64,000 nucleotides of DNA from Zwartia vadi. GTDB lineage: Bacteria; Pseudomonadota; Gammaproteobacteria; Burkholderiales; Burkholderiaceae_B. Below are positions 1 through 10,816 of this stretch, piece by piece (within the stretch, counting starts at the first letter, position 1; each line of letters begins with the position of its first letter). Made by a program: the position numbers and the translations under genes. The stretch lies in NCBI RefSeq assembly GCF_030410375.1, contig NZ_JAUHHE010000004.1, positions 62,001 to 126,000 on the forward strand, read 5' to 3'. The notes below the pieces were generated by a model, which was not told the DNA's origin, did no database searches, and was given only the letters and a program-made list of their open reading frames with translations.

Positions 1-520
1 GCACATAGGTCCCCCAGCGTGTTCGGGTCAATAACAGCCATAACAAGCCCAGCACGAGCGGGCCTAGCACAATCAATAGCAAGTCATAACTCGGAAAACT
101 GCGGCCCAGAATCTGCACCGCGGACTTGAATCCGGGCGCTCGTGGTCCAAGCAACTCTTCAGGACCCCAGATCCACAACACGGCATCTTTGATCACCAAC
201 ACCAGCGCAAAGGTCGCGAGCAACTGAAACAACTCTGGCGCGCGATAAATGCGGCGCATCAGGGTGAACTCCACCACTGCGCCGAGCACACCCACACATA
301 GCGCCGCCCCAAGGATCGCCGGCCAAAAACCAATCACAGTGGAAAATTTCGTGACCAGTGTGTAGGCGACATAGATGCCCACCATGAAAAAAGAACCATG
401 GGCAAAATTAACGATGCGTGTCACACCGAATATCAACGACAAACCGGCCGCCACCAAAAACAAGGAGGAGGCGCCGGCCAGGCCGTTTAGGAGTTGAACA
501 ATAAAACTCGCAAGATCCAT
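1..520 (-). CDS. Branched-chain amino acid-type ABC transporter permease (LivH family), partial
   Basis: Inner-membrane permease of a Liv-type (HAAT) ABC importer. The ATG at 520 opens a frame that runs off the left edge, giving about 173 residues. Visible are the family's N-terminal start (MDLASFIVQLLNGLAGASSL), the signature stretch LSLIFGVTRIVNFAHGSFFM and several hydrophobic membrane spans. It lies 18 bases downstream of the receptor gene at 539-1753 on the same strand, so both belong to one operon. The second permease and ATPases presumably lie left of the window. The substrate cannot be told from sequence. The gene is cut by the window, not broken. Confidence 0.9.
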   Translation of the reverse strand, partial: MDLASFIVQLLNGLAGASSLFLVAAGLSLIFGVTRIVNFAHGSFFMVGIYVAYTLVTKFSTVIGFWPAILGAALCVGVLGAVVEFTLMRRIYRAPELFQLLATFALVLVIKDAVLWIWGPEELLGPRAPGFKSAVQILGRSFPSYDLLLIVLGPLVLGLLWLLLTRTRWGTYV

Positions 521-538
521 ACGATGCGCTCAGCGCGT

Positions 539-1753
539 TCAATCAGCCGGTCGAAGCTTTTTCACCTCAGCGGCTGTGGGCAAAAAGTTGGCGCCATCCA
601 TGTAGCGAAAATTGACCATCACACCTTTACCGCCTTCGTTTTTGGTGCGGCCCACGAACGCACCCATGGTGGACTGATGATCCTCCGGACGGTAAGTGAT
701 CGGTCCAAATGGCGTCATCAACTGCAAACCTTTAAACGCCGCGATCAACGCCTCGACGTCCGTACTCTTGGCTTTTTTGATGCCTTCCGCCAAAGACATG
801 ATCGTGCTGTAGCCAATGATCGAACCCAACCTTGGGTAATCCTTAAAGCGCGCCTGATAGGCTTTGAGGAAAGCTTCGTGTTCGGGCGTTTTGATGCCAT
901 ACCAGGGGTAGCCAGTCACCAACCAGCCTTCCGGGGCCTCGTCCTTAAGCGGGTCGAGGTACTCAGGCTCGCCCGTCAGCAAACTCACGACTTCGCGCCC
1001 CTTGAACAAGCCGCGTGTATTGCCCTCACGCACAAACTTGGCCAGGTCAGCCGCAAACAGCACGTTAAAAATCGCATCGGGTTTTGCATCAGACAGCGCT
1101 TGTACAACACTACCGGCATCAAGCTTGCCTAATGGTGGCGCCTGTTCAGCGACAAACTCGACATCGGGCTGTGCCGCCTTGAGTAGTGTTTTGAAAGTCG
1201 CCGCGGCAGACTGACCATACTCGTAATTGGGATACACAATTGCCCAACGCTTTTTGTTCATCGCTGCGGCCTCGGGCACCAGCATGGCAACCTGCATGTA
1301 AGTGGAAGCTCTCAAACGAAAGGTATAACGGTTACCGTTTTGCCAGACAATCTTATCGGTCAGCGGCTCGCTCGCCAGAAAAAATATTTTTTTCTGTTTG
1401 GCGAAATCGGTCAAAGCCAAACCAATATGAGACAGAAAAGTGCCCGTCAGCACATCAACCTTGTCGCGCGAAATCAGCTCTTCGGCTACACGTACGGCAT
1501 CGCCAGGATTGGCATTGTCATCGCGGGTGATGAGCTGGACTTTCTTGCCGTTCAGCCCACCGGCCGCATTAATCTGCTCAACCGCGAGCTCCATGCCTTT
1601 TTTGTAAGGCTCCAGAAATGCAGGCTGCGCCTTGTAGCTGTTGATCTCTCCGATTTTAATGGTGCCTTGCGCAAGCGCGGCAGAGGAAAATGCCAGCGCT
1701 GCTGCAGTCTGCCACAATAAACGGGGCCACTTGAACGGGGTCGGTCGACTCAT
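539..1753 (-). CDS. Liv-type ABC transporter substrate-binding protein
   Basis: Periplasmic receptor of the LivK/HAAT class (type I periplasmic binding fold), 404 residues, the usual length. An N-terminal signal peptide ends near ALA-Q at residues 26-29, and the mature protein opens with IKIGEINSYKAQPAF. The motif AVEQINAAGGLNGKKVQLI is typical of the family. It is the first gene of the leftward operon, upstream of the LivH-type permease. Ligands in this family range from branched-chain amino acids to amides and aromatic acids, so the substrate is left open. The start at 1753 places the signal peptide correctly. Confidence 0.9.
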   Translation of the reverse strand: MSRPTPFKWPRLLWQTAAALAFSSAALAQGTIKIGEINSYKAQPAFLEPYKKGMELAVEQINAAGGLNGKKVQLITRDDNANPGDAVRVAEELISRDKVDVLTGTFLSHIGLALTDFAKQKKIFFLASEPLTDKIVWQNGNRYTFRLRASTYMQVAMLVPEAAAMNKKRWAIVYPNYEYGQSAAATFKTLLKAAQPDVEFVAEQAPPLGKLDAGSVVQALSDAKPDAIFNVLFAADLAKFVREGNTRGLFKGREVVSLLTGEPEYLDPLKDEAPEGWLVTGYPWYGIKTPEHEAFLKAYQARFKDYPRLGSIIGYSTIMSLAEGIKKAKSTDVEALIAAFKGLQLMTPFGPITYRPEDHQSTMGAFVGRTKNEGGKGVMVNFRYMDGANFLPTAAEVKKLRPAD

Positions 1754-1906
1754 TAGTTATGCTCCAGCAATATTTCAAAATCAGGGCCATGCACTCCGGC
1801 GAACAGCCACTATAGCCTTACAGAGAAAAAACGTTAAACAAAATGAAGAGATCACACGCTCAAAGCTTGCTTATCGCATGTGTTCACCGAAGATGTCTGC
1901 CATATT

Positions 1907-1915
1907 TGTTATAGT
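1907..1915 (+). promoter_or_regulatory. Possible extended -10 promoter for fpr
   Basis: The sequence TGTTATAGT matches an extended -10 element (TG, one base, TATAGT) and lies about 30 bases before the fpr start at 1947. No -35 with good spacing is visible. The 193-base gap at 1754-1946 must also hold the promoter of the leftward Liv operon, which I could not identify. Confidence 0.35.
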
Positions 1916-1946
1916 TTTTTATTATCCGCCTGAAAGAAAATCCCCC

Positions 1947-2720
1947 ATGAGTGCCTTCAACGAAGAAAAAGTCCTTAGTGTGCATCACTGGACTGACCGA
2001 CTTTTTAGTTTTACGACGACTCGGGATCCCTCATTGAGATTTAGTAATGGACACTTCACCATGATCGGGCTGCGCGTCAACGACAAACCCTTGCTGCGCG
2101 CCTATAGTATCGCCAGTGCCAATTATGAAGAGCACCTTGAGTTTCTGAGCATCAAAGTCGAGGATGGTCCCCTCACCTCCCGCCTGCAGCATATTCAAGT
2201 GGGTGATTCAATAATCGTGGGCCGCAAGCCCACCGGCACTTTGCTGATCGATTATCTGCTCCCCGGCAAGCGTCTGTATTTATTCGCCTCAGGCACGGGC
2301 CTGGCGCCCTTTATGAGTGTGATCCGTGATCCAGAAACCTATGAGAAATTCCAAGAGGTCGTTCTGGTGCATGGTGTACGCGAGGTAGCCGAGCTCGCCT
2401 ATCACGACTATTTGACCCAAACCTTGCCTCAGCACGAATTCCTAGGCGAGATGGTAAGCAAACAATTACGCTACTACCCGACTGTGACGCGTGAAGCGTA
2501 TGCCCATACCGGACGAATCACCTCTCTCATCGAAAACGGACAACTATTTTCCGACCTCAATGTGCCCTCGCTGGACCGTGAACAAGATCGCATCATGATT
2601 TGTGGCAGTCCCGGAATGTTGCGTGATCTTAAAGCGATGCTGGAAGCAAGCGGCTTTAACGAGGGCAACACAACGCGTCCCGGTGACTTCGTGATCGAAC
2701 GCGCCTTCGCTGAGCAATGA
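1947..2720 (+). CDS. fpr: Ferredoxin--NADP reductase
   Basis: Flavoprotein that moves electrons between NADPH and ferredoxin or flavodoxin in the cytoplasm, 257 residues as in bacterial Fpr proteins. The FAD-binding motif RAYSIAS is near residue 50, the nucleotide-binding motif GTGLAPFMSV near residue 115, the NADP-side motif MICGSPGML near residue 220, and the C-terminus is VIERAFAEQ. The frame is open back to 1641, but the extension resembles no family member and runs through the promoter region, so the ATG at 1947 (MSAFNEEKVLSVHHW) is taken. It diverges from the Liv operon. Confidence 0.93.
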   Translation: MSAFNEEKVLSVHHWTDRLFSFTTTRDPSLRFSNGHFTMIGLRVNDKPLLRAYSIASANYEEHLEFLSIKVEDGPLTSRLQHIQVGDSIIVGRKPTGTLLIDYLLPGKRLYLFASGTGLAPFMSVIRDPETYEKFQEVVLVHGVREVAELAYHDYLTQTLPQHEFLGEMVSKQLRYYPTVTREAYAHTGRITSLIENGQLFSDLNVPSLDREQDRIMICGSPGMLRDLKAMLEASGFNEGNTTRPGDFVIERAFAEQ

Positions 2721-2765
2721 GCAGGCAGTACACTGGCTATACATTTTTGAGGATTGACACATAGC

Positions 2766-3413
2766 ATGACTGAAATCTGGCTCGTTCGACACGGGGAAAC
2801 GCCGTGGAACGTTGAGGGTCGCGTACAAGGCTGGGAAGACATCGGTCTGAATGAAAACGGCATTGAACAGGCGCGCTCACTTGCACGTCATATCAAGCGC
2901 TTGAGTGAGACGGGTACGCATCTCAATGCGATCTACAGCAGCGACCTGCAGCGCGCCCACCACACCGCGCGTATCGTTGCCGAAACGGTCGGCTTGCCTT
3001 TGACTGTCGAGCCCGGCATTAGAGAGCGGCATTTTGGTGTGCTTCAAGGTCTGATTTACAGCGAGATGGATCATCATGAGCCCGAAGCGACACGTATCTG
3101 GCGCAGCCGGGATCCCGAAGCTGAGCTTCCAAAAGGCGAGTCTCTGGGCGTTTTTCACCGCCGCGTAGTCGGATCACTCAACCAGCTTGCTCAAAAGCAC
3201 GCAGGCGAGCGTGTGATGGTAGTGAGTCATGGGGGGGCGATGGACATCATCTGGAGACACGCCAGTCAAGTGGGTCTGCAGGCTAAACGTGAAGCTCCGC
3301 TTCTAAACGCCAGCCTGAACCGCCTGAAAATTTCCCCAGCCCGCTGGGAAATTTTGAGCTGGGGCGAGGTCGACCATCTGGGCGGTGGCGCTCAAACGGA
3401 CGTGACAGCCTAG
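2766..3413 (+). CDS. Histidine phosphatase family protein (phosphoglycerate mutase-like)
   Basis: Cytoplasmic phosphatase of the phosphoglycerate mutase superfamily, 215 residues. The phosphohistidine motif LVRHGETPWNVEGRVQG lies at the start of the protein and the second catalytic histidine in MVVSHGGAMD near residue 155. Small proteins of this class include GpmB, CobC and others, and the substrate cannot be assigned here. The ATG at 2766 has GAGGA about 12 bases upstream; a TTG at 2754 is in frame but would overlap that ribosome site. It lies 45 bases after fpr on the same strand and ends 12 bases before the convergent SDR gene. Confidence 0.85.
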   Translation: MTEIWLVRHGETPWNVEGRVQGWEDIGLNENGIEQARSLARHIKRLSETGTHLNAIYSSDLQRAHHTARIVAETVGLPLTVEPGIRERHFGVLQGLIYSEMDHHEPEATRIWRSRDPEAELPKGESLGVFHRRVVGSLNQLAQKHAGERVMVVSHGGAMDIIWRHASQVGLQAKREAPLLNASLNRLKISPARWEILSWGEVDHLGGGAQTDVTA

Positions 3414-3425
3414 GTTGTGACAAGC

Positions 3426-4196
3426 TTAGGCTTTTTGCTCGCTGTGCTTGCGTGGCTTGCGTGGGGCGTTCACAGCTAGTTTGTCGTACAGCCAGTCTGG
3501 CAAGGCACGCATGATTTTGCCGACAACCCCCATTTGCCAGGGAATCACGATATATGACTTTTTGCGTGCGATCGCATGCGCCGCGCGTGTCGCAAACACG
3601 TCCGCATCGAGTAAAAATGGCATGCTGTAGGGGTTTTGGGCGGTCATCTCGGTGCGAATGTAGCCTGGCGCGATCGTGACCACACTCACCCCATTGGGCT
3701 GAAGCTCAAGCCTCAAACTCTCGCAGTAGGTTGCGACTGCGGCTTTTGAAGCGCTGTAGGCACCTGCTCCTGGCAGTCCACGCACCCCGGCAACCGAGGC
3801 GATACCAACCAAGGTGCCTGCGCGGGCTTGTTTCATGTGATTGACGAAGGGTTCAAAGCTCGAGACAGTCGCCAGGACATTGGTATCGATAATCGCTTTA
3901 AACACATCAAAATCATCTTGTTGTTCGGTCAGTGTCCCTGCGCTAATCCCAGCTGAAGCGATCACGATATCGACTTGTCCGACCCGCTGAATAAAGTCCT
4001 CCGCTGCCTGATGCAAAGCTTGCCGATCGCGCACATCCACAACGTAAAGGTAATGTGTGCCAGGCAAACTGCCAGCGAGGGCTTCCAGACGCTCTCCCCG
4101 ACGCGCCAACAGCCCGAGGGTATGCCCCTCACCCGCATAGTGACGTGCGAGGGCTGCACCCAAGCCGCTGCTTGCCCCGGTGATGAAGACCGACAT
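3426..4196 (-). CDS. SDR family NAD(P)-dependent oxidoreductase
   Basis: Classical short-chain dehydrogenase, 256 residues. The Rossmann motif TGASSGLG is at residues 6-13, the NAG-equivalent is IASAGIS, and the catalytic YSASK (Tyr-x-x-x-Lys) is near residue 153 with a preceding serine in GIASVAG. The C-terminus is basic (APRKPRKHSEQ), as in many membrane-near SDRs acting on lipids or ketones. It starts 3 bases after the stop of the CoA-transferase gene, so the two are co-transcribed and probably follow carB. The substrate is unknown. Confidence 0.85.
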   Translation of the reverse strand: MSVFITGASSGLGAALARHYAGEGHTLGLLARRGERLEALAGSLPGTHYLYVVDVRDRQALHQAAEDFIQRVGQVDIVIASAGISAGTLTEQQDDFDVFKAIIDTNVLATVSSFEPFVNHMKQARAGTLVGIASVAGVRGLPGAGAYSASKAAVATYCESLRLELQPNGVSVVTIAPGYIRTEMTAQNPYSMPFLLDADVFATRAAHAIARKKSYIVIPWQMGVVGKIMRALPDWLYDKLAVNAPRKPRKHSEQKA

Positions 4197-4199
4197 GAA

Positions 4200-5372
4200 T
4201 TAGCGACCAGCCTGTTTAACAACACCCGAGGCGAGCAATTGCTCGATAGTCTCTTGTGTCATCCCCATCTGCTGAAGAATCTCGATCGAGTGCTCGCCGA
4301 TACGTGGTGAACTCTCCACAGGACGACGATAGGGATGTGTCGGCAGGCCAATGTAGGGGATCATTCCCACGCCCTGCTGCTCAAGCATTTGCGCCAACTT
4401 CAGGTGCAGAGCCTGGGGATGATTCAGCACACCTTGATAGTCGCGCACGACAGCATGCAGGACGTCGTGCTTTTTGAATAGCGTCGTCCAGTGCTCGGTC
4501 GACTGTCCGCGCAGCTGTTGATTCATCAACTCATGCAAAGCCGCCCGATGATCAAAGCGCGTCTGATTGTCGATAAACCGTGAGTCAGTCTTCCATTCTG
4601 GCCGACCCATTGCATCGCAAATGTGATGAAAATGTTCGGTATGGACTGTCACAACAGAAATTTTGCCATCGGCGGTATCAAAAACGCCGTTTGGCGCACT
4701 AACAGAGCCAAACGGACGCTTGCCGGCGATTGCTTCTTCGATAAAACACATCCCTTGAAACGATGCGCAGGCCTCGAACAGACTCACTTCCACATGAGTG
4801 CCCTGCTGACGCGCCAAGCGCTGATACAGGGCGGTTGCCGCCCCTTGCGCAGCATAGAGACCCGTCATGATGTCCGCAGCCAGCAATCCGATTCGACGGG
4901 GTGTGCCGCGCTCATCCTGATTGGAAAACATCAAACCACTATCAGACTGCATCACGGAGTCCGTGGCCGGCGCATCGGCATAAGGACCATCCGGTCCATA
5001 GCCACTAATCGACACATACACAAGATCTGGCTTGAGGGCGGATATTTCGTCAAACCCGATACCCAGCCTCTGCGCGACCCCCGGACGAAAATTTTGCACA
5101 ATGACATCCGCCTGCATCGCCATATCGCGCAAAATTTTCCGGCCAGGCTCTGTCCGCGCATCAAGTGCCAGTGCTTTTTTACCCGCGCTGTTCTGAATAC
5201 CGTAGGCGCTATGGTCACCTTTGGTCACCCCCACAAAACGTATCCAGTCACCTGCGGGTGGCTCAACCTTGATCACGTCCGCACCCTGCTGCCACAAAAT
5301 GTGCGCACAATAGGGGCCAGCGATTCCCTGGCTGATGTCTAAAACACGTAACCCTGTGTAAGGAAGAATCAT
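4200..5372 (-). CDS. CaiB/BaiF family CoA-transferase
   Basis: Family III CoA-transferase, moving CoA from a donor thioester to a carboxylic acid; about 390 residues, a full-length member. Family features are the N-terminal LRVLDISQGIAGPYCAHIL, ADVIKVEPPAGDW, VQNFRPG and DLVYVSISGYGPDGPYA. The ATG at 5372 is preferred because AGGTGG stands 9 bases upstream; a GTG at 5384 is also in frame. The position of the catalytic Asp of formyl-CoA transferase holds Glu (VSLFEA). It lies 24 bases after carB and 3 bases before the SDR gene. The substrate is unknown. Confidence 0.85.
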   Translation of the reverse strand: MILPYTGLRVLDISQGIAGPYCAHILWQQGADVIKVEPPAGDWIRFVGVTKGDHSAYGIQNSAGKKALALDARTEPGRKILRDMAMQADVIVQNFRPGVAQRLGIGFDEISALKPDLVYVSISGYGPDGPYADAPATDSVMQSDSGLMFSNQDERGTPRRIGLLAADIMTGLYAAQGAATALYQRLARQQGTHVEVSLFEACASFQGMCFIEEAIAGKRPFGSVSAPNGVFDTADGKISVVTVHTEHFHHICDAMGRPEWKTDSRFIDNQTRFDHRAALHELMNQQLRGQSTEHWTTLFKKHDVLHAVVRDYQGVLNHPQALHLKLAQMLEQQGVGMIPYIGLPTHPYRRPVESSPRIGEHSIEILQQMGMTQETIEQLLASGVVKQAGR

Positions 5373-5396
5373 CAGCCAGTCCACCTATGTGACAAG

Positions 5397-8300
5397 TTAA
5401 GAAAGCAGCGAGCGGTGCAAGTCCTGCAGTGAATAGACTTTGATGCCAAGACCTTCGCGCAGATATTGCATGCCCTCGACAGCGGCCAGCGCGCCCGCGA
5501 TGGTCGTGTAGTAAGTCACGCGCGCCGCCAAGGCTTGCGTGCGGATCGCCCGTGAGTCGGTGATCGCGTTGCGTCGCTCTTCGACGGTATTGATCACGAG
5601 AGAGACCTCACCGTTTTTAAGCATGTCCACAATGTGCGGACGCCCCTCGGCGACTTTGTTCACCAACTGGACGGGAATACCCGCTTCTTGGATCGCTGCG
5701 GCAGTCCCGCGCGTGGCAACCACTTTGAAGCCTAACGCATGCAAGCCACGCGCAACTTGGACAGCTTTCGGTTTGTCGGCGTTTTTCACACTGATGAACG
5801 CGGTGCCAGACTGCGGCAAGTTGACGCTTGCGGCCATCTGAGATTTGACGAAAGCTTCGCCAAAGGTCTCGCCCACGCCCATGACTTCACCCGTCGACTT
5901 CATCTCAGGGCCGAGAATCGTATCTACACCCGGGAACTTCACGAAGGGGAACACGGCTTCTTTTACAGAGAAGTAATGCGGAACGACTTCCTTGGTGATG
6001 CCTTGTGCGGCAAGCGTCTGGCCCGCCATCGCGCGTGCGGCGATTTTTGCAAGCTGCAGACCGGTCGCTTTGGAAACGAACGGCACAGTCCGGGAAGCAC
6101 GGGGATTGACCTCGAGGACATACACATCACCGTTTTGCACGGCGAACTGCACGTTCATCAATCCTTTGACATTCAAGGCACGCGCCATTAAAGCGGTCTG
6201 ACGCTTAATTTCCTCTGTCATTTCGGGTGACAGAGAGTATGGGGGCAGACAACACGCGGAGTCGCCTGAATGGACGCCCGCCTGTTCGATGTGCTCCATC
6301 ACGCCGCCGATAAAGACCTCTTGACCATCACACAAGCAATCAACGTCGATTTCAATTGCATTGTTCAAAAAGCGATCAAGCAAAACTGGCGAGTCATTGC
6401 TGACCTTGACGGCCTCACGCATATAGCGTTCGAGATCATTTTGCTCGTGAACGATTTCCATCGCACGACCACCCAACACATAACTTGGGCGAACAACCAA
6501 GGGATACCCGATCTCTTGGGCATGGTTGAGCGCCTCGCTCTCGGTCCGAGCAGTGCGGTTGGGCGGCTGACGCAAGTTAAGCTTGTTGAGCAGTTTCTGG
6601 AAACGCTCACGATCCTCGGCCACATCGATCGACTCGGGGCTGGTACCGATGATCGGCGCACCGTTCGCCTCAAGCGCACGCGCCAGTTTAAGAGGCGTCT
6701 GACCGCCGTACTGGACAATGATGCCAACAGGTTTTTCCTTGTGGACAATCTCCAGGACGTCCTCAAGAGTCAGAGGCTCGAAATATAAACGGTCAGAGGT
6801 GTCGTAGTCCGTTGATACGGTCTCGGGATTGCAGTTCACCATGATGGTTTCGTAGCCATCATCGCGCAGTGCCAATGCCGCATGCACGCAGCAATAATCA
6901 AACTCAATCCCTTGACCAATGCGGTTCGGCCCGCCCCCGAGCACCATGATCTTTTTGCGATCAGTAGGCTCGGACTCACACTCTTGCTCGTAGGTCGAGT
7001 AGAGGTAAGCCGTGTTGGTCGCGAATTCGGCCGCGCAGGTGTCGACGCGCTTGTAAACAGGGCGCACATTAAATTGATGACGCAGCTTACGGACTTCGGC
7101 TTCGACGGTATCAAGCAAGAAGGCAAGGCGACGATCAGAGAAACCACGGCGCTTGAGTTGCAAGAGCGTTTCAACATCGAGGTCTGCCAGCGTTCGTTGC
7201 TCAAGCTTGAGCTCGATGTCAACAATCTCTTTGATCTGGGACAAGAACCAGGGATCAATTTTGGTGAGCTGATGGACCTCGTCAAGCGTAAAGCCTTGCG
7301 CAAAAGCGTCGCCTACATACCAGATGCGCTCGGGACCCGGTTCACCCAGTTCGACTTGGATTTTTTCACGGTCGGTGGTCTTTTGGTTCAGACCATCCAC
7401 ACCCACCTCAAGTCCGCGCAGGGCTTTCTGAAAAGACTCCTGGAAAGTGCGACCGATCGCCATGACTTCGCCAACAGACTTCATTTGAGTCGTTAAGCGC
7501 GCATCGGCAGTAGGGAATTTTTCAAACGCAAAACGCGGCACCTTGGTGACCACGTAATCGATGGTCGGCTCAAACGATGCAGGAGTGGCACCACCCGTGA
7601 TTTCGTTTTTCAACTCGTCGAGCGTGTAACCAACTGCCAGACGGGCAGCGACCTTTGCAATCGGGAAACCCGTTGCCTTGGATGCCAGTGCCGAGGAGCG
7701 GGACACGCGCGGGTTCATTTCAATGACAATCATGCGGCCGTTGTCGGGATTGACGGCAAACTGCACATTGGAGCCACCCGTATCCACACCGATTTCACGC
7801 AACACCGCGATCGAGGCGTTACGCATGATTTGATATTCTTTGTCAGTCAGCGTTTGCGCAGGGGCGACGGTGATCGAGTCACCGGTATGCACGCCCATTG
7901 GATCAAGGTTTTCGATGGAGCAAACGATGATGCAATTATCCGCGCTGTCACGCACGACTTCCATCTCGAACTCTTTCCATCCGAGCAAAGACTCTTCGAT
8001 CAGCAGCTCGCTTGTTGGCGAGGCTTCAAGGCCGCGACGACAAATCGTTTCAAACTCTTCGGCGTTATAGGCGATCCCGCCGCCGCTGCCGCCAAGCGTA
8101 AAGCTAGGTCGGATCACGGTCGGGAAGCCAGAGGAACCAATTTCGGCGGCAATCCGCTTTTGAACTTCCCAGGCTTCTTCGAGGCTATGGGCCACGCCTG
8201 ATTTGGCGGACTCCAGACCGATCGCATTCATCGCAACCTTGAACTTTTGACGGTCTTCCGCCTTTTCAATGGCGTGCGCATTGGCACCGATCAATTCAAC

Positions 8301-8636
8301 GTTGTACTTTTTAAGTACGCCATGCTTGTCGAGGTCGAGTGCGCAATTGAGCGCAGTCTGACCGCCCATTGTGGGCAAGACAGCATCAGGACGTTCTTTC
8401 TCGATGATTTTTTCGACAACTTGCCAGGTGATGGGCTCGATGTACGTGACATCGGCTGTCTCAGGGTCTGTCATGATGGTCGCAGGATTGCTGTTGACCA
8501 AAATGGTGCGGTAACCCTCGGCTTTGAGGGCTTTGCAAGCCTGAGCACCGGAATAATCGAACTCGCAGGCTTGTCCGATGATGATCGGACCTGCGCCGAT
8601 GATGAGAATACTTTTTAGGTCTGTACGCTTGGGCAT
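5397..8636 (-). CDS. carB: Carbamoyl-phosphate synthase large subunit
   Basis: Makes carbamoyl phosphate for pyrimidine and arginine synthesis from bicarbonate, ATP and glutamine-derived ammonia. The 1079 residues are the full family length. Two homologous ATP-grasp halves are visible, the first beginning with [20 protein letters not shown] and the second with [19 protein letters not shown] near residue 570. A C-terminal methylglyoxal-synthase-like allosteric domain begins near residue 950 ([21 protein letters not shown]). It lies 9 bases downstream of carA in the same operon. Nothing is missing. Confidence 0.98.
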   Translation of the reverse strand: MPKRTDLKSILIIGAGPIIIGQACEFDYSGAQACKALKAEGYRTILVNSNPATIMTDPETADVTYIEPITWQVVEKIIEKERPDAVLPTMGGQTALNCALDLDKHGVLKKYNVELIGANAHAIEKAEDRQKFKVAMNAIGLESAKSGVAHSLEEAWEVQKRIAAEIGSSGFPTVIRPSFTLGGSGGGIAYNAEEFETICRRGLEASPTSELLIEESLLGWKEFEMEVVRDSADNCIIVCSIENLDPMGVHTGDSITVAPAQTLTDKEYQIMRNASIAVLREIGVDTGGSNVQFAVNPDNGRMIVIEMNPRVSRSSALASKATGFPIAKVAARLAVGYTLDELKNEITGGATPASFEPTIDYVVTKVPRFAFEKFPTADARLTTQMKSVGEVMAIGRTFQESFQKALRGLEVGVDGLNQKTTDREKIQVELGEPGPERIWYVGDAFAQGFTLDEVHQLTKIDPWFLSQIKEIVDIELKLEQRTLADLDVETLLQLKRRGFSDRRLAFLLDTVEAEVRKLRHQFNVRPVYKRVDTCAAEFATNTAYLYSTYEQECESEPTDRKKIMVLGGGPNRIGQGIEFDYCCVHAALALRDDGYETIMVNCNPETVSTDYDTSDRLYFEPLTLEDVLEIVHKEKPVGIIVQYGGQTPLKLARALEANGAPIIGTSPESIDVAEDRERFQKLLNKLNLRQPPNRTARTESEALNHAQEIGYPLVVRPSYVLGGRAMEIVHEQNDLERYMREAVKVSNDSPVLLDRFLNNAIEIDVDCLCDGQEVFIGGVMEHIEQAGVHSGDSACCLPPYSLSPEMTEEIKRQTALMARALNVKGLMNVQFAVQNGDVYVLEVNPRASRTVPFVSKATGLQLAKIAARAMAGQTLAAQGITKEVVPHYFSVKEAVFPFVKFPGVDTILGPEMKSTGEVMGVGETFGEAFVKSQMAASVNLPQSGTAFISVKNADKPKAVQVARGLHALGFKVVATRGTAAAIQEAGIPVQLVNKVAEGRPHIVDMLKNGEVSLVINTVEERRNAITDSRAIRTQALAARVTYYTTIAGALAAVEGMQYLREGLGIKVYSLQDLHRSLLS

Positions 8637-8645
8637 GGTGACTCT

Positions 8646-9818
8646 TTAATATTTACCGGCCATCAGGCTCATGAATTGATCGAACAGGACCACTATATCG
8701 TGGGGTCCGGGGCTAGCTTCGGGGTGCCCTTGAAAACAAAATGCTGGGCGGTCCGTGAGCGCAAAGCCCTGCAGGGTGCCGTCAAACAACGAAACATGGG
8801 TCACGCGGGCATTGGCGGGAAGCGACTTGGCATCGACAGCAAAGCCGTGATTTTGTGCGGTGATAAAAACACGACCGGTGGCGAGATCCTGTACAGGATG
8901 ATTAGAGCCATGATGACCCGTTTTCATCTTGAGGGCCTTGGCGCCAATTGCCAGGCCCATGATCTGGTGTCCCAGGCAGATCCCAAAAGTGGGGATCTTG
9001 CGTTCAAGAAATACCTTGGTAGCTGCGATGGCGTAGTCGCAAGGCTCCGGATCGCCAGGGCCATTGGACAAAAAGATACCATCCGGCTTCAGTGCCAGAA
9101 CCTGCTCAGCCGAACTCTGGGCTGGCACGACTGTGATCCGGCAACCGCGCTCGGCCAGCAAGCGCAAGATATTCGATTTCACACCAAAGTCGTACGCCAC
9201 AACGTGAGGCGATTGACTGTCGTTTGTTCCGTAACCATGGCCAAGCTGCCAGGTGGACTCGGTCCAGTTCGCATTTTTTGTCGCAGAAACAACTTTGGCT
9301 AAATCCTGACCGGTCATGCCTGGGAAGGACGCAGCGAGTTTGAGAGCCTGCTCGGCATCGTCACCAACAAAAATGCAACCACCTTGTGCGCCACCCTCGC
9401 GCAGTATGCGTGTCAATTTGCGCGTGTCGATTTCAGCGATCGCGACAATTCCCTGTGACTTGAGGTAGTCTGGCAAAGACTGGGTCGAACGAAAGTTGGA
9501 GACGCGCGCGGGACAGTTGCGCACAATCAATCCTGCAGCGTGAATTTTGGTCGACTCGACGTCCTCGAGGTTCACCCCGGTATTTCCGATGTGCGGATAG
9601 GTGAGTGTGACGATCTGACCGCTGTAACTCGGGTCTGTCAGAATCTCTTGGTATCCTGTCATTGCGGTGTTGAAGACCACCTCTGCAATAGTGTGCCCAG
9701 GCGCACCAATCGAGATGCCTTTAAACACGGTACCATCCGCGAGCGCTAGAATCGCAATTGTGGGGGTTTCAAGCTCTATTTCAGTAAATATATTAGGCAG
9801 CACAATTAACCCCGGCAT
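8646..9818 (-). CDS. carA: Carbamoyl-phosphate synthase small subunit (glutaminase)
   Basis: Glutamine amidotransferase subunit feeding ammonia to CarB. The class I amidotransferase triad is intact: Cys in GICLGHQ near residue 281, and His and Glu in [10 protein letters not shown] near residues 365-367. The recognisable body starts with [19 protein letters not shown]. The start is uncertain: the ATG at 9818 lacks a clear ribosome site, while a GTG at 9803 has GGGG 6 bases upstream and would shorten the protein by five residues. It is the first gene of the carAB operon and diverges from tal across only about 36 bases. Confidence 0.96.
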   Translation of the reverse strand: MPGLIVLPNIFTEIELETPTIAILALADGTVFKGISIGAPGHTIAEVVFNTAMTGYQEILTDPSYSGQIVTLTYPHIGNTGVNLEDVESTKIHAAGLIVRNCPARVSNFRSTQSLPDYLKSQGIVAIAEIDTRKLTRILREGGAQGGCIFVGDDAEQALKLAASFPGMTGQDLAKVVSATKNANWTESTWQLGHGYGTNDSQSPHVVAYDFGVKSNILRLLAERGCRITVVPAQSSAEQVLALKPDGIFLSNGPGDPEPCDYAIAATKVFLERKIPTFGICLGHQIMGLAIGAKALKMKTGHHGSNHPVQDLATGRVFITAQNHGFAVDAKSLPANARVTHVSLFDGTLQGFALTDRPAFCFQGHPEASPGPHDIVVLFDQFMSLMAGKY

Positions 9819-9854
9819 CAAAATCTTGTAAGCAAACCTTGGAAGTATAACCCG

Positions 9855-10808
9855 ATGGCCAATCTTCTCGAATCTTTACGTTCCCACACTACTGTTGTAG
9901 CCGATACTGGCGACTTCGAGGGCATGAAACGCTATCAGCCGACCGATGCAACCACGAATCCGTCCCTGATCCTGAAGGCCGTCCAGCAAGATGCCTACCG
10001 CCCCATGCTCGCGCAATGCGTCAAGGCCCATCCCAAAGCGCGACCCGATGAGCTCGTTGACCGCTTATTGGTCGCCTTTGGAAAAGAGATACTTAGTATC
10101 GTGCCTGGCCGTGTCTCAACGGAAGTTGATGCCAGATTGTCTTTTGATACGCGCGCGACGATCGACCGTGCGCGCAGGATTATCACCCTCTATGAGCAGG
10201 TCGGTTTCCCACGCAAGCGCGTGCTGATCAAAATCGCCGCGACCTGGGAAGGGATCCAAGCCGCTCGTGTCCTCGAATCGGAAGGCATTCATTGCAACTT
10301 GACGCTTTTATTCTCTCTGTCGCAAGCGGTTGCTTGCGCTGACGCGGGCGTTCAGCTGATTTCACCTTTTGTCGGCCGGATTTATGACTGGCACAAGAAA
10401 CAACAAGCAAGCGCGTGGAATGAGACAGTAAACAGCGGTCTCAATGACCCGGGTGTGCGCTCTGTAACTAAAATTTACAACTACTACAAGTATTTCGGCA
10501 TCCCCACTGAAATCATGGGTGCGAGCTTTCGCAATACGGGCCAGATTCTTGCGCTTGCAGGCTGCGACTTGCTGACGATCAGTCCGGAGCTTCTAGGCAG
10601 TCTAAGTGAAACGCAAGGCAATCTAGCTGCCGCGCTCACGCCCGAAGGCGCACGTGCCAGCCAGCCTCAAGCCCTACCCTGTGATGAGCAAAATTTCCGC
10701 TTTCTGTTGAATGAAGATGCCATGGCCAGCGAAAAACTGGCTGAGGGCATACGCGCCTTTGTGGCGGATGCTCGCAAACTCGATGAACTGATCGAAGCGC
10801 AACGCTGA
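9855..10808 (+). CDS. tal: Transaldolase
   Basis: Pentose phosphate pathway enzyme moving a dihydroxyacetone unit between sugar phosphates, 317 residues, the length of TalB-type enzymes. The Schiff-base lysine lies in [13 protein letters not shown] near residue 131. Other family motifs are [13 protein letters not shown] near residue 33 and [11 protein letters not shown] near residue 175. GGAAG stands 9 bases before the ATG. The gene is monocistronic, divergent from carA, and ends 8 bases before the convergent recR stop. Confidence 0.96.
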   Translation: MANLLESLRSHTTVVADTGDFEGMKRYQPTDATTNPSLILKAVQQDAYRPMLAQCVKAHPKARPDELVDRLLVAFGKEILSIVPGRVSTEVDARLSFDTRATIDRARRIITLYEQVGFPRKRVLIKIAATWEGIQAARVLESEGIHCNLTLLFSLSQAVACADAGVQLISPFVGRIYDWHKKQQASAWNETVNSGLNDPGVRSVTKIYNYYKYFGIPTEIMGASFRNTGQILALAGCDLLTISPELLGSLSETQGNLAAALTPEGARASQPQALPCDEQNFRFLLNEDAMASEKLAEGIRAFVADARKLDELIEAQR

Positions 10809-10816
10809 GCTTGCGT

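Noticed and set aside
1641..1946. N-terminal extension of the fpr frame
   Set aside because: It overlaps the opposite Liv receptor gene and the promoter region, and the family starts at 1947.
4623..5342. Plus-strand ORF of 239 residues
   Set aside because: Antisense to the CoA-transferase gene at 4200-5372, with no ribosome site or domain.
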